Under the pieces are notes generated by a model. That model was not told the DNA's origin and did no database searches. It saw only the letters and a list, made by a program, of their open reading frames with translations. Both the position numbers and the translations under genes were made by a program. Below are positions 46,301 through 58,250 of a stretch of 64,000 bases of DNA, piece after piece (within the stretch, counting starts at the first letter, position 1; the number at the start of each line of letters is the position of its first letter). Source of the DNA: Anaeramoeba flamelloides (lineage: Eukaryota > Metamonada > Anaeramoebidae); NCBI GenBank assembly GCA_027625915.1, contig JANTQA010000076.1, forward strand, positions 2,598,501 through 2,662,500, written 5' to 3'.

Positions 46301-46671
46301 CAAAAAATTGGAATTTGAATATTTTTCTCTTAAACAGACTTTGTTTTAATTTGTATGAACTATATAAACCGGAATATCTGAATACAAAATTAATAATTTT
46401 TCAAAAAACGAGAGATATAATAGAATAATAATTCTCGAAACTTTTAAATACGATAAAAATGAAATATATAATTGTATAATTCTGGCTGTATGCAAAAATA
46501 CAAATAATTATAATTTCTTATACAAAATATATTACTCATTTTTTTATGAAAAGAATTTGTATTTTTTGTTCCCATAGAATCTTTTAACATTGTTAGATTT
46601 TATTAAATAAAGAGAAGATAATATTACAATTGCATTTTTAAATTGTAAAAAATTACAGAAAATTTTTATAG
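43343..46671. other. Gene-free spacer upstream of uL24
   Basis: Includes the uL24 promoter side. A local inverted repeat (GGTGAAAGTTGAAAACCATT near 43794, inverted near 43867-43886) and a perfect small hairpin (ATCTCACAAATATTTATTTT, GTGAGAT near 43651-43676) are present. A GACTACGTTGGCAATT motif near 43590 is inverted near 45243-45258. Overlapping open frames at 43828-44090 on both strands come from this repetitive sequence and are not convincing genes. Confidence 0.4.
43651..43676. repeat. Perfect hairpin
   Basis: ATCTCACAAA and its complement TTTGTGAGAT flank a short AT loop, about 310 bp upstream of the uL24 start. It may be chance or a small palindromic element. Confidence 0.5.
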
Positions 46672-47445
46672 GAGATTTTGGGGTATATTATTAAATTTAA
46701 AATCTGATCAAATTTCAAAATTGTTCAAATCAAGTTTTTGATATTTTTGAAGAGTTTCTTGATTACTGATAAATTGCAATTTATGTTTGAAAATTTTAAC
46801 TTGATTTACCTTTTTGAAATTTTTATGCTCAACTTTGGATAAAGTATTTTATGAAATTAAGTGTTAAGAAACTCTAAAAAATTAGTTGTTCTTCAAAATA
46901 TTCTTTATCAGGGAATGTTTGATAAGAAACAGTTCGAAGATTGTTAAAATGGAAATTGAAATAAAATTTTTTTGAAATTTATTAGAATTTATCATTATTA
47001 TTATTGGTGTGAAAGTTTTTAATGGTTTTTAATAATTGTGGGAGGAAAAATCAAAAAGGTTATTTATTGAATATTAGTATTTTAATACTTAATTTGTAGA
47101 AAATCCAAAATCTTGAAATCATCAATCCTAAATATTTTCAAAAATTTCTTTCAAAACCTTATTTTAAAACAAAAAGTTAATTGGAAATTTTTTTCCCCTT
47201 AAAACAAGTTTCAAAAGTTGAATTTGTCTCTTAATTATTTTTTTTTTCAAAATTCAGGTAAATATTTTCTAGTATACCATCCAAACCTCCCAATCCGACT
47301 CTAACATACTCTAGCCTACCCTAAAAGGGGTTTAAATACCCACAGTCAATAGTTTTCAATGAAATTGACCATTTTGAAAAAAAAAGAGACTTTGACCAAT
47401 TTTGAAATTTGATCAGATTTGAAATTTAATACTTTTCACAGATTT
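46672..47445. mobile_element. TIR element, about 770 bp, copy 2; core inverted relative to copy 1
   Basis: The left end TATTAAATTTAAAATCTGAT-CAAATTTCAAAATTG and its inverse at the right end form the TIRs. The body matches 37442-37957 in order, but the core 47030-47143 (TTGTGGGAGGAAAAATCAAA ... CCAAAATCTTGAAATCATCA) is reversed. About 230 bp extra in the left half (roughly 46750-46980) may be another insertion bordered by GAGTTTCTT-type inverted ends. Confidence 0.65.
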
Positions 47446-49660
47446 AGTTACTCTAATGACGAGATTTTTCATCTTTTACAATATTCCAAAAAAAAAATAT
47501 TTTAATACTCAAATATATACATCCACCCACATTATCCTCTTGTGGCCTCGTGAAAACATCATTTGAAATCATTATCAAATATAAAATCTTATAGAGATTA
47601 CATAATTTTCATTAAAGTTATAAAATCTCTAATCAAAATTTTCAGTAATGTTATACAATTTAAAACTGCAATAGTAAAGACATCTTCTCATCATTTTTTA
47701 ATAGAGTCTAACAATGGCAAGAAATTCTATGGAAACACAAGATACAAATTCTTTTCACAAAAGATGAGTAATATATTTTTGATAAAAATTTACATTTTTT
47801 AGCTAGTCATGCCGCCTCCCTAATTCTGATAAATTCAAAAAAAATTAAAAAACTTTTTGTTCAATTTCCAATTTTATTAATAAATCTTTAACTTCCACTA
47901 TTAAAATAGTTCTTGAAATATAGTATATCAATAATCAACTAATTTTTAACAGTTTCATTATATTTAAACCAATATGAAACTTTATTCAAAACAAAAGTAA
48001 AAAAATTTCAAATCAAAAAAAAGTAAAAATTATGCAATGTTTTTTTTATATTTATCTATAAGATAGATAATAAAGTTTTTTTTTTTTTAAAAAAAAATAA
48101 TTTGAATGATAATTCAAAAAATAAATTTGTATTTTAAAAAATTGTCATATGGAAAAACTTTAAAAAATAGTCTATTAAAAAAAAAGTACTAACATACTGA
48201 TATAGGTGGTAACAAGACTTGAGTAATATTAATATTGTTTTCTCAAATCATAAATACCCCCCTGGAGAGAGATAAATTCACAAATAAAGATTTTTTTTTT
48301 ATTAATTTTTTTTATGTAAAAGTTGACAATTTTATTAAAGGTATAAAATTTTGTATAAGCAACCTAAATATTTCAATTTTTTTTTATCAGATAAAAAATT
48401 TATTATAAACGAAATTCCAACAATTTGGAAATAATTAAAAAAATTGAAAGAATTATAATATCACACTTTACATTCAATTTGGAAATAATTTTGGTTTTAC
48501 AAATATTTTCTTATCTTTGTCCTTTTTGTTTTCATTTCCTTTTTTTCCATTTAGTTAATCCGTTTGGTTAGATCTGGTATTTTTTTTTCGATATTTGATA
48601 GAAGTTTAGTGATGAATTTTTTAAATAAAAAAATTCACACACAATTGGCCGATGGTATCTTATCATTTGGTCAATCAACAATTATTGGTAAAATTTCAAT
48701 AAATTTACAAATACATTTTTTTATTCCACTCATTTTATCATTTTGAACCAACCGACTTTTATTTTGATTTTTTGTTTTATATTGTTTTCTTTTATTGGGA
48801 TGAAAATGATTTACATATAAAAAAATTAAGATGATTTTGCTTGAATATAGTTTTATATTATGTTTGGAAAAATATAAAAATTGGGTTGTTTTTTTTTTTG
48901 CCTATTTTTGATTTTGGGTGTGTATAATTTTCGGAGTAGAGTTTAGATTTTTAATTAGAAGCTGTAATCCAACAAAAATAACACCAAGTTGAACGGAAAT
49001 ATTCTATTTATTAAAGAGTTTTATACAGGTTAGAATGTTGACAAGATAATAACGCATAATATATCTTTTCTTTTATAAAAAATAAAAAGAAATAATTAAA
49101 GATATATACAAGAAAAAGAGAAAGAAAAATAAGACATAAAGGATGTAATAAAAAATACAAATAAAAGTTATATAAACTTAATTCTTTTAAAGATTTTTTT
49201 TACCACCTGAGTGTTTTATATGTTATTGGGTGTTTCGTTTAATGTTTATTGCTTCGATAATTTTATATGCAAGGAAATTCTACCACTTGGTCAATGTGAT
49301 ACAGCAAATTACAGAGGTATATTTTTTTCATACAAGGAACTGTTACCATATCCATTAGAACTTAACCCATTCCAAAATATCTGCATATAAAAAGAATTTA
49401 AATTGCCAGAAGTTTCGACCAGTAAAGAGTAATTACGTAGCAGGAGATGTTAAATTCCCACTAACATTTCTCATCTTCGATTTTCTTCCATCCACTAAAT
49501 TAGAACAGTACTCTTGATTATTTTTCTTCTTCTCTACTTTCTACTGAGAAAAAAAAATAACTCAAATAAAAAACACTTTTGAATAGACAAAAAGCAAACT
49601 CAAAAAAAAGTAAATGGAAAAATAATCAAAGCTTATCCTATATTTCAAAATATTTCTTTG

Positions 49661-49699
<39 letters not shown>

Positions 49700-49825
49700 A
49701 CAAAAACAATTGATTATATAATTCGAATTAAATAATTTATTAGTCAAAACATTTTACTTATTGTTTGAACAAAATCAAAGTGATTAAACGAAATTCATGT
49801 TCACCAACCAATTGACCAGGCTAAT
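47446..49825. other. Spacer downstream of the XMAP215-like gene
   Basis: Mostly AT-rich DNA. Open frames at 47563-47802 and 48564-48746 (plus) are unconvincing. A run of 38 A lies at 49661-49698, just beyond the 3' end of the minus-strand TOG gene. A short stretch at 49220-49520 has coding-like composition (separate entry). Confidence 0.4.
49220..49523 (+). pseudogene. Possible decayed coding fragments
   Basis: The plus strand from 49220 reads MLLGVSFNVYCFDNFICKEI then LPLGQCDTANYR before a GTATAT at 49317. From about 49400 a second stretch reads NCQKFRPVKSNYVAGDVKFP then LTFLIFDFLPSTKLEQYS and a stop. Both are richer in G/C and in varied residues than the flanks. No family is recognised and the pieces do not connect cleanly. 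Confidence 0.25.
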
Positions 49826-52800
49826 TTATTTTTTGGAATTATCTTGATATATTTGAAATCGATCATTTGCTTGATTTAATATTTCAGAATTAGGGTAATA
49901 TTTTTTAATTATTGTGATTAAATTATTATCAAGAGACTTTAAATATTTTTCAAAACATTGATCACCTACAAGAGCAACACATTTTGCTATGATTTTTAAC
50001 ACCAGTATTTGGAAATCATTCTCATTCTCATTCTCATTCTCATTCTCATTATCGTTCACGTTATCATTATCATTATCATTATCAATCTCATCTTTATTAG
50101 TTAAAGGTAAAATAAAATTACAAAATTCTTGTAGGCTTGGAATTAGATCAGAATTATTTAAATATTTTAGTGTGTGAAAAATTATTTTTAAAATATATTT
50201 TTTAATAAAAATATTTTGATTAAAAAAAAATACATTTAATTCATTTAAGAAATCTGAATAATTTAGACAATGTAAAATTAAATTAATTAAAGTTAATTTG
50301 ACACTGTGTATTAATTCGAAATTATTTAATTTATTTAATAAAAGATTTAAAAATTTTAGGGAATAGTCTTTGGAGAAGTTAGATCTTAAACCAATAAAAA
50401 GCAATTGTGATGATTTTAAGGAAAGATCAATAATAATATTATTCTCAGAAGAAATTAACAATTGATAAATAATTTTTATTAAAGGCAAATAATTAGCTTT
50501 TAAATACTTTGAAACATCTAGTGTTTGATTTAATTCTTTTAAGCATTGGATTTGAATTTGCAAATTTTTGGAATTAATTTTGGCTCTAAAATTCAAAGGG
50601 GTCTTTGATAAAACATCAATTGATTTTAATTTTTCCCAGTCCTTTAAATTAATATAATTAGCAACATAATCGTTATTAGTATTAATATTGGTGTTTGTGT
50701 TTGTACTTGTGCTTGTGTTAATATCGGTATTGGTATTGGTATTTAAATGAATTTTATTTTTTAATATTGCTATTTTCTTTCTTTCTTGTATTTTAACTGG
50801 AACATTAAAAACCAACTGGTAACTTTTAGTCTCATCAATTTTATAAAAACTTTGTTCATTGGCATAATCTAAATATAATTTGTATGGATAGGCCTCACGG
50901 AATTTAACTTTAACTTCATCAATTTCCAAGTCTAACAATTGATCAAAGTAATGATTACCAACAATTAAAAGAAAGCTTTGAATAGTTTCATTGACCTTAT
51001 TGAGTACCAAGGGATCTTGATCAAATATTAATGTCTTGAGAGAAAAAATAAACGGTTTGGTTAATTTGAATAGCTGGAATTTTTTCATTTGACTTATTCT
51101 GTTACCTACAAAGGCCACCATCCCTTGTCTAATTTCTGGATCTTGATCTTTGAGAAATGGCTCGAAATATGGAAACAGTTCTTCGATCGTAATCAAATAT
51201 TTTAATATTAAATCAAAACATAAATGAATATTTTTAAACAAATTTGCATTACTTAATTTTGATAAAAGCAATGGTATAATTTTTCTCACCATTTCCTTAT
51301 CAAAATTATATTTCAATCCATTTATTAACACAATTAAACCCCGGATACCCAATCTAGTTAGCAACCAACTTTCGTCTTTCTTGATTAATCGATAAAGAAA
51401 TTCAATCAATGCTTTATAATCATTCCTTTTTTTATACTTATATTTTCTTACGTCTAATAATTTAATTAAGTATTCCATTTCAGTTAGCGTTACAAATTCA
51501 TTTCGGTTCATTAATATTTTATTAAATTTTTGAGAAATTATTGATAAAACATCTATTTCAACAATAGAATCCCATTCAATTAATTCCTCGGTCAATTGAT
51601 CATAAATTAATTCACTTTTGATCGTTATATTATTTTGGTTGGTTTTGTTGTTGTTGTTGTTGTTTCTGTTATCATTTATGCTAATGTTATTATTATTATT
51701 ATTATTGTTGTTGTTATTGTTATTGTTGCTACTGCTGCGGCCACTGTTGTTGTTTTTACTTTTGTGGGTCTCATTTTTTTTGTTTGTAACAATTATTGGT
51801 ATTTTATATATAATTTTCCTATTCATAGCAATTTTTAATAAATTGGCTTTTTTTAAAATATTTTGTTTGGGAAAATAGTCAAGTATTGCACTTTTAATTT
51901 GTGGTTGAAGACTTTCTAAAAATGGTAATAAGCACTTGTCACCAATTTTTGAAGCTAATATACCAATGACTGAATAAGATTTATATCTAATTTCATCTTC
52001 TTCATGGTTAATATAAAAAAATAAAAAATCTATCAACTTTCTAGATTTATAATAGAGCACGTTTTTAGACCTATTCTTAATACATTGACCACTATAATTT
52101 AAAAGATTTAAATGATTTTGAGAAGATTTGAATTTTGTAATTGGGAAAAGCAATTCAACAAAATCATCAAAATTTAATACACGCCTCAATAACTGATTCA
52201 AAGCATGAGTTGCCTGCTTTGCTACGTTAATTTGTCCAAATTTTAATAATAATAAATCGGCTATTTTAATAGCTAAGTCAAATGGTAATTTTTTTCTTAG
52301 CCCATTACAAAGTTTGGAAATTATTTCCAACAATAAAACTAAATTCTGATAATTTGTTTCATTCATTAAACTCTGATAAATAGACCATATTAATTTCGAA
52401 TAATCGTCATTTACATATTTTGTTGGTAACAAAATTGATGATAATTCAGAAAAAGCTTCCATTCGCTGTTCATAACCTTTGTATTTGATTTTTTGATAAA
52501 AAGTTTTTGGAATTTTGTCGAGAATTTCAATTCCTAAAAATAATTCCCAATTTTCTTTTTTAATAATTTTTTTCTTTTTTGGTATATTTTTCTTTTTTGG
52601 TGTATTTTGATTTTGTGTTATTTTTTTCTTTTTTGTTATTGTTTTCTTTTTTGTTCTTGTTTTCTTTTGTATTATTGTTTTCTTTGGCATTATTTTTTTG
52701 GTTTGTGTTGTTTTTTTCTTTTTATTTATTATTGAATTATTCTTTGTGTTTTCATTTTGCTTATTATTGTTTTGCTTATTATTGTTTTGCTTATTATTTT

Positions 52801-54628
52801 TTTCCACTTGTTTATCAATAATTCTAATATTTAAGGACTTTGGAAATTCTAATAATTTCAAAGTTGATTCAACACCAATCAAACCAGCAATTATCCCAAT
52901 TAATCTAAAAATTTGTCCTTTTATTTTTTTCTCACCATTTTTAATTAAAGGATTTAGTATTTTGAAAATTTTATTAATTTGAAACGAAAATTTATTTAGA
53001 TCGGAATTTTGAATAATCTGTGAAACCAGTTTTATTAAATAATAATTTCTCGACGAGTCATTTTGTTTCAAATTATTTTCGATTTCAAAAAAAATTTCAT
53101 CTGTGGCAATTTGATAATTCAATAAGAGAAGAAGAAATTGATTAATTTTTAAAAATAGATATGTGTTGTCTAAATAATAAAAAATTTGATGTAAAAATAA
53201 TTTAAACGGAAAAAATTCAGCTAATTTTCCTAATAAAATTAGAACGCAATCAATTACATTTCCAAGATAAGACAAATTATTATTTTCAAACCCCTTTGCG
53301 ATTTTGGCACTTTGTATCAGTTTTTTCTTTTCATTGCTTTTCTGTATCTCAATAATAAGAAGTCTCGAAAGGATTTTTAAAATACTTTGATAATTTTCAA
53401 TTTTATTTTGGGATAATCGTAAAAAAGATTTAAGAATTGCTAATTCTTGAAATCCAATTCTGGAGGGATCATTTAACAGTGTACCCTGCAAACTTTTTGG
53501 TAAGAATGCGATTTGTTCCTCAATTTGAAAGTTTTGATTTGCCCAGAAATTCCAATTATTCTCGGGATTGTTGAATCGAGTATCCCTTTTTGTCGGCAAT
53601 ATTGGAATGTCTTGTTGTCCAGTGAACGTATTTAAATCAAGAAGTGTGCTTTTAAAAGCCTTTTCAATAGATTTGTAATCACATCTTGAGAGCTCCAAAA
53701 TTAGTGACCTTGTATATTTTTGAATTTTTTCAGATCCATTCCAGATTAATGGATCTAACACTTTCAGAATACCAACCAAACCCTTAAATTTATTGCCAAA
53801 AAGAATAGCTACTTGCTTTAGAAATTTTAGGCTTGTTATCACCCGATAATAGTCCTGTGTTGGTAAAGTTGCTATTTCTTTTTCTTTTTCTATTTGTTTT
53901 TGTTTTTCTTTTGTTATTTCTTTTTTTATTTGTTTTTTTATTTCTTTTGTTATTTCTTTTTCTTTTTCAGTTCCTATTTGTTTTTCTATTAGTTTTTGCT
54001 TTTGTATTTCGTTTTTGTCTTCATTTTTCTGGGTTTCTTTTTGATTTTCATTATTTTTATTGGTGTTTGTCTTTGTATTTCTATTGGTTCTTGTGTGAAA
54101 ATTTAGACTTTTAGTGATTCCATAAACAAGAACAAGATCCAAGATGGATTCACAATTAGTCCCATTTTCTATTTGAGCTAATAAAAGAGAGCTGCCACGC
54201 TCCCTTATTTCTTTGATTTCTGAACTAAAAATGTTTTTAATGATCCTGGAAATTATTAAGCCATGATAAGGGCTTCCCATAGGGTGCAAACTTAAAAATT
54301 TATTACATATTTCTAAGATCTGAGTTTGGCAAACCTCATTGCTCTCAACAAGGAATTTATGTAAATAAGATCCTATTAACAAGTTTTTTTATGTTGTAGT
54401 TTTTGATTTTTGTTATTTTTGTTTATTTAATCTGCAATTTGAAAAATAAAAAGAGAAAGAAAAGAAATTAAATAGATATCAACCATATAGATTCAAATTA
54501 TGATGGTAAGGCGAGTTGATCAATTCAAAAGTTTCTCTTAACTCGTTGTATGCCGACAACCTAATGTTTGGATTTCTATTCGAAAATCTGGTGAAATGTG
54601 GTAGATTTTGTTTTTTTTTTTTATCCAT
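49826..54628 (-). CDS. XMAP215 / ch-TOG / Dis1 family microtubule protein with about five TOG arrays, two exons
   Basis: Exons are 54628-54484 and 54372-49826; the intron is 111 bp (GTTGATAT...TAATAG). Joining restores the first TOG helices: NLPHFTRFSNRNPNIRLSAY-NELRETFEL, then NLY-G-SYLHKFLVESNE. The product is 1563 aa. Family members bind tubulin through TOG domains and speed microtubule growth. TOG1 ends near residue 300 with PTKRDTRF, matching PPKQTRF-type sequences of the family. Divergent HEAT arrays follow at about 330-560, 660-885 (YEQRMEAFSELSSILLP), 1000-1230 (LFPYFEPFLKDQDPEIRQGM) and 1315-1550. The linkers are K/Q/N-rich, including a poly-Asn block and an N/D/E block (SINDNRNNNNN; NENENEN). 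No C-terminal TACC-binding type domain is seen. The neighbouring upstream tRNA lies 240 bp away. Confidence 0.8.
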
Positions 54629-54864
54629 AAAAGTTGAAAACAATGAAAAAAATGAATAAATTTTTTTTCATTTAGTTTGTTTTAATTTGTCTTTGAATTG
54701 TGAAGATTTGATGTTTTTTGTTTTTATCCATCAAAGTTGTTTTGAAGTATTTTAGAGTTCATTTGGTTAGTGGAAAAAAAGCAAGGAGAATAATTAAAAT
54801 GATGTATTATCGCTTATTTCTTTTTAATACATTTAGTAATACTAAAAAACGTAATTTCCTGAAT

Positions 54865-54937
54865 GGTTCTTTAGCTCAGCTGGAAGAGCGTTAGACTGAA
54901 GATCTAAATGTCCCGTGTTCGAGCCACGGAAGAACCA
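54865..54937 (+). tRNA. tRNA-Phe (GAA)
   Basis: A cloverleaf folds: acceptor GGTTCTT/AAGAACC with discriminator A, D arm with AGCTCAGCTGGAAGAGC, anticodon stem TTAGA/TCTAA around CTGAAGA (anticodon GAA), and T arm CCGTG-TTCGAGC-CACGG. The A box (TAGCTCAGCTGG) and B box (GTTCGAGCC) are intact, CCA is not encoded, there is no intron, and an oligo-T terminator follows at 54938. It decodes UUC/UUU phenylalanine codons. Confidence 0.97.
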
Positions 54938-54959
54938 TTTTTTCTTTTTTTTTAACTTT
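54938..54959 (+). terminator. RNA polymerase III terminator after tRNA-Phe
   Basis: Two T tracts (TTTTTTC, then a run of nine T) directly follow the tRNA 3' end, the usual Pol III stop signal. Confidence 0.8.
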
Positions 54960-57900
54960 TGAATACTTTTCTTCCTGTACTTTTAATAAAAGTACCAAAT
55001 TGTATGATAAAGGTGATATATTTTCTAATTTTCATTGAGTGAGTTTGGGATTTTAGTGACAAAAAATATATTTATAATATACAAAAAAATTCATTTTTTG
55101 ATCTTAGATTATGAACTCTTCATAGCAAGGCGTTGTAATAATTTTTTTTGTTTTAACTTGAAACCAATTAACATCATCAAACAGCTTGTTTAGAATTATT
55201 TAATTTCTGGTATATTTAGCTCATATTAATTTATTCCACTTTATGATTATATTATTCGACAGAATTTGATCTCCCTTTTTATTTTAAATAGGTAACTTGC
55301 TAGATTGCTCAGACTAACAAGTTATTACAAAGTTTTCTTCCGTATAAAGCTTTGACTTTTTTTTTAACTTTTTTATTAGCTTCAAATCCTGTTTACAGTC
55401 AGAAGACTTCTCAAAGCACAATCAAAATAATCAAATAAGAATCAAAAAAAAAAAACAAAAAACAACACATTCAATACTCCAAGGTACAAAAAAACTTTCT
55501 AAAGAATTAATTTTTTATAAAAAATCAAAAAATTATATACCTTGCCTTTCATACTTTTTTTCTTGTCTTTGTTTAAGGACTACGTTTTTAGGTGAAAATA
55601 GTGAAATAATGTATAAAATCGCCCTTGAAAGAGTTATGTAATCCAAGTAATATTTGTTTAAGGAAAATTTCTTTGAGAAAAAATATGAAATTTTCACAAT
55701 TTCAACAATTATAATAATTTTTACCCTTGAAAGATCATACCAAAATTTTGATTTTAATATTTTAGAATTTACATTTCAACTTTCGGAACTCACACTATTT
55801 CCTTGGGATGTTCTCAATATTTTTTAAATTTGCTTTTACAAGTTTGAAATGTTCTCAAAGTTGAAATGTCCTTGAAGGACTCCAAAAGCTATTTTTTGCA
55901 ATATTTTTTTTATTATTTTCAATTTTCCTTTTCATTTAAAAAGAAAGAAAAAACGTTTGCGTTAAAAACAAAGATACAAAAAATGTTTTTTTTTGTCCAA
56001 TTTCTTCGGTGTGAAATTTTTTTGTGAGAAGTGAAAGTTAAATAACACAATTACTCAACCCCTTCAAGGGTTGGAAAGTAGTCCTTAATTAATTAAAATT
56101 TTTCTTTTTTTATCTTTTTTGGTAAAAAAGTTTTCATTCATACTATTTTCTTATCCACATGATAACTCAGAGAAAAAAGTATTTAATAAATTGAGTGTTT
56201 AAAATAAAACCTGATAACTTTTTGGATCAACTTCCTTCAATAAAAAAATAATAACAAAAAAAAAAAAAAATTCATGTTTCATTGCACTAGTATTAAAAAA
56301 TAAAAGTGAAAAAAAAAGTTAGACAAAACTACTAATTTCAATTATCATTTAATCCTTGTTAATTGAGCTTATTCACAATTTAATCAAAATTCCAGTTCTT
56401 AAAAATCTTGAGGCTGTTGTATTTATAGTTTTTAATAGTACCACAATTTTTTAAAGTCTCTAGTCGAGCAAAAAAAGTCGATTTTGGGGTAAAAAATTTA
56501 AATGGATGCGACAATGATTTTTCTTTAAGGGGGTAAGTACATTTTTCATTTTTTGAGTGCCACCATTTATTTGAAACTGAATTCTTCAAATCATTTCTTT
56601 TGCCAAGTAAATTGATATTTTTATAAATACTAGAGTGGAATATATCATAGTATAAGATATTTTCATACCAATAAAAAAACACAAATCAAAAAAATGAAAA
56701 AATTGATCAAATAAAAATAAATAAAAATCATTTATTACTTGATATTATCTATAAAATTTGACACAATTACTTATTCTTGATTTGGTTTTATTTTTAATTC
56801 TTTATGAAAAAAATTTTGATTGGAAAATTTTTGAAAAACAAATTACTGTTTATTTCGTAAGAATTTCCAAAATGAATTTAAAAATCCTATTTTCATTTAG
56901 GTCATCTAATTTGAGTTTTAGTTCTGAAAATCAGAGATTTTTTTAATTCTTCTTGAGAATAAGGGTTTATTGGACAAATTTGTTTGATTTTATAATTATT
57001 TATTTTCGATTAAAATGAGAACTCAAAAAAATTCTGAATCTGATTGGAATTTTTTCTTGAATTTTTCAATTATTTTGATTTGAATCTTTTGTAACTGTAT
57101 TTTGATTCCAAGAATTTAACTACTTTAAATAGCCTTAATGGAAGTCCAATTGGAAATTGATTGTTTTGGAAGAAATAATTTTTCAAAGGTGTTTTTAGCT
57201 TTTTTTTTTTTTAATTTTTTTACATTTTTGGTTATAAGGTATTTTTAAAAATGTGGGGTATTTTTTTAAAATTTCATAAAAAATCATCTTTGTTAGTGAA
57301 GGTATTCATTAATGTATAATACTAAATTAGGTTGAATATTAATACCGATTGAATTGATAAATATATTATTTATTTCAAAATATGTTTGTTGAAATATTTC
57401 CAAAAAATGAAAGAAAAAAAAAAGAGCACTTGTTTTAGAGAAAACAAGTAAGGCCTATTTCAATAAAAATGGGAAAAAAACGGAAAGGGTACAAATGATT
57501 TTTTTAACAATAAAAAGTAGTTATATTCTTTCAATTCTATTTGGAAATTTCTTGAGATTAAAAAAGTTATGAAAACGATTGTTTTGTTTAAAAAGACAAT
57601 AATAAACACCAATTTTCACCTCAAAAAAATATCAGATAAAATCGAGATCAGAAAATTTAATATCTTTTATTTATGTAAAACAATACTAAGAAACAAATTG
57701 AATTATTATCAAGAATCAATAAATGGTAGTTAATTATTTTGGAAATTTAAATACTTTTTTGAAGATTGGGTTTAATAAAAATATTTTAAAATAAATTTGC
57801 CCAACGTTATTGGAAATAGCTTATATGTTTTTTGTTTTGTTTTTCATTCTAAATACCTAAATATTTGACTTTACTTCTTTCTTTTTGGATAATTATTGTT

Positions 57901-58250
57901 TTCTTATCAGGCCTAATTAAGAATTCTTTAATTATTTGATATCAAAAAATTATTAGAAGTTTTATAATTTGTATATTCCTTTCCTAATTGAAATTAGATT
58001 GTAGACAAACATTGAGTATGTTCACTTAGAAATTCTTTTTTTTCAAAAAGGAAACCATTATTATAACCAAATAAAATAAACGATAATAGGTAACCATGGT
58101 AAACACCCCTTCCATTAGAAGTAAAAAAAAAAACTTTTTAAAATATCAAAAATCAATAAATAAATTTTCAAAAATAAAAATTTATAAATAATTTATTATT
58201 CAAAAAATCTATGAAAACAATTTACATAAAATATTCAATTTTTTTTTTTT
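54960..58250. other. Gene-free spacer between tRNA-Phe and the CENP-L-like gene
   Basis: AT-rich DNA without convincing open frames (56380-56682 minus and 56758-56946 plus lack protein-like composition). About 57605-57735 repeats the 130 bp stretch at 11140-11280. Confidence 0.4.
57605..57735. repeat. Dispersed repeat of about 130 bp, copy 2 (partner 11140-11280)
   Basis: Shares TTTTCACCTC, AAAAATATCAGATAAAAT, GAGATCAGAAA, CAAATTGAATTATTAT and AATCAATAAATG-type blocks with the earlier copy in the same orientation. Confidence 0.45.

Noticed and set aside
49661-49698. Run of 38 A considered as a retroposon tail
   Set aside because: No retroposed body or target-site duplication is visible beside it, and A/T homopolymers of this size occur elsewhere in the window.
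51618-51878. Leu/Val-rich hydrophobic plus-strand frames that look like membrane proteins (also 52579-52982 and 53833-54114)
   Set aside because: They are antisense to the poly-Asn and Lys/Gln linkers of the XMAP215-like gene.
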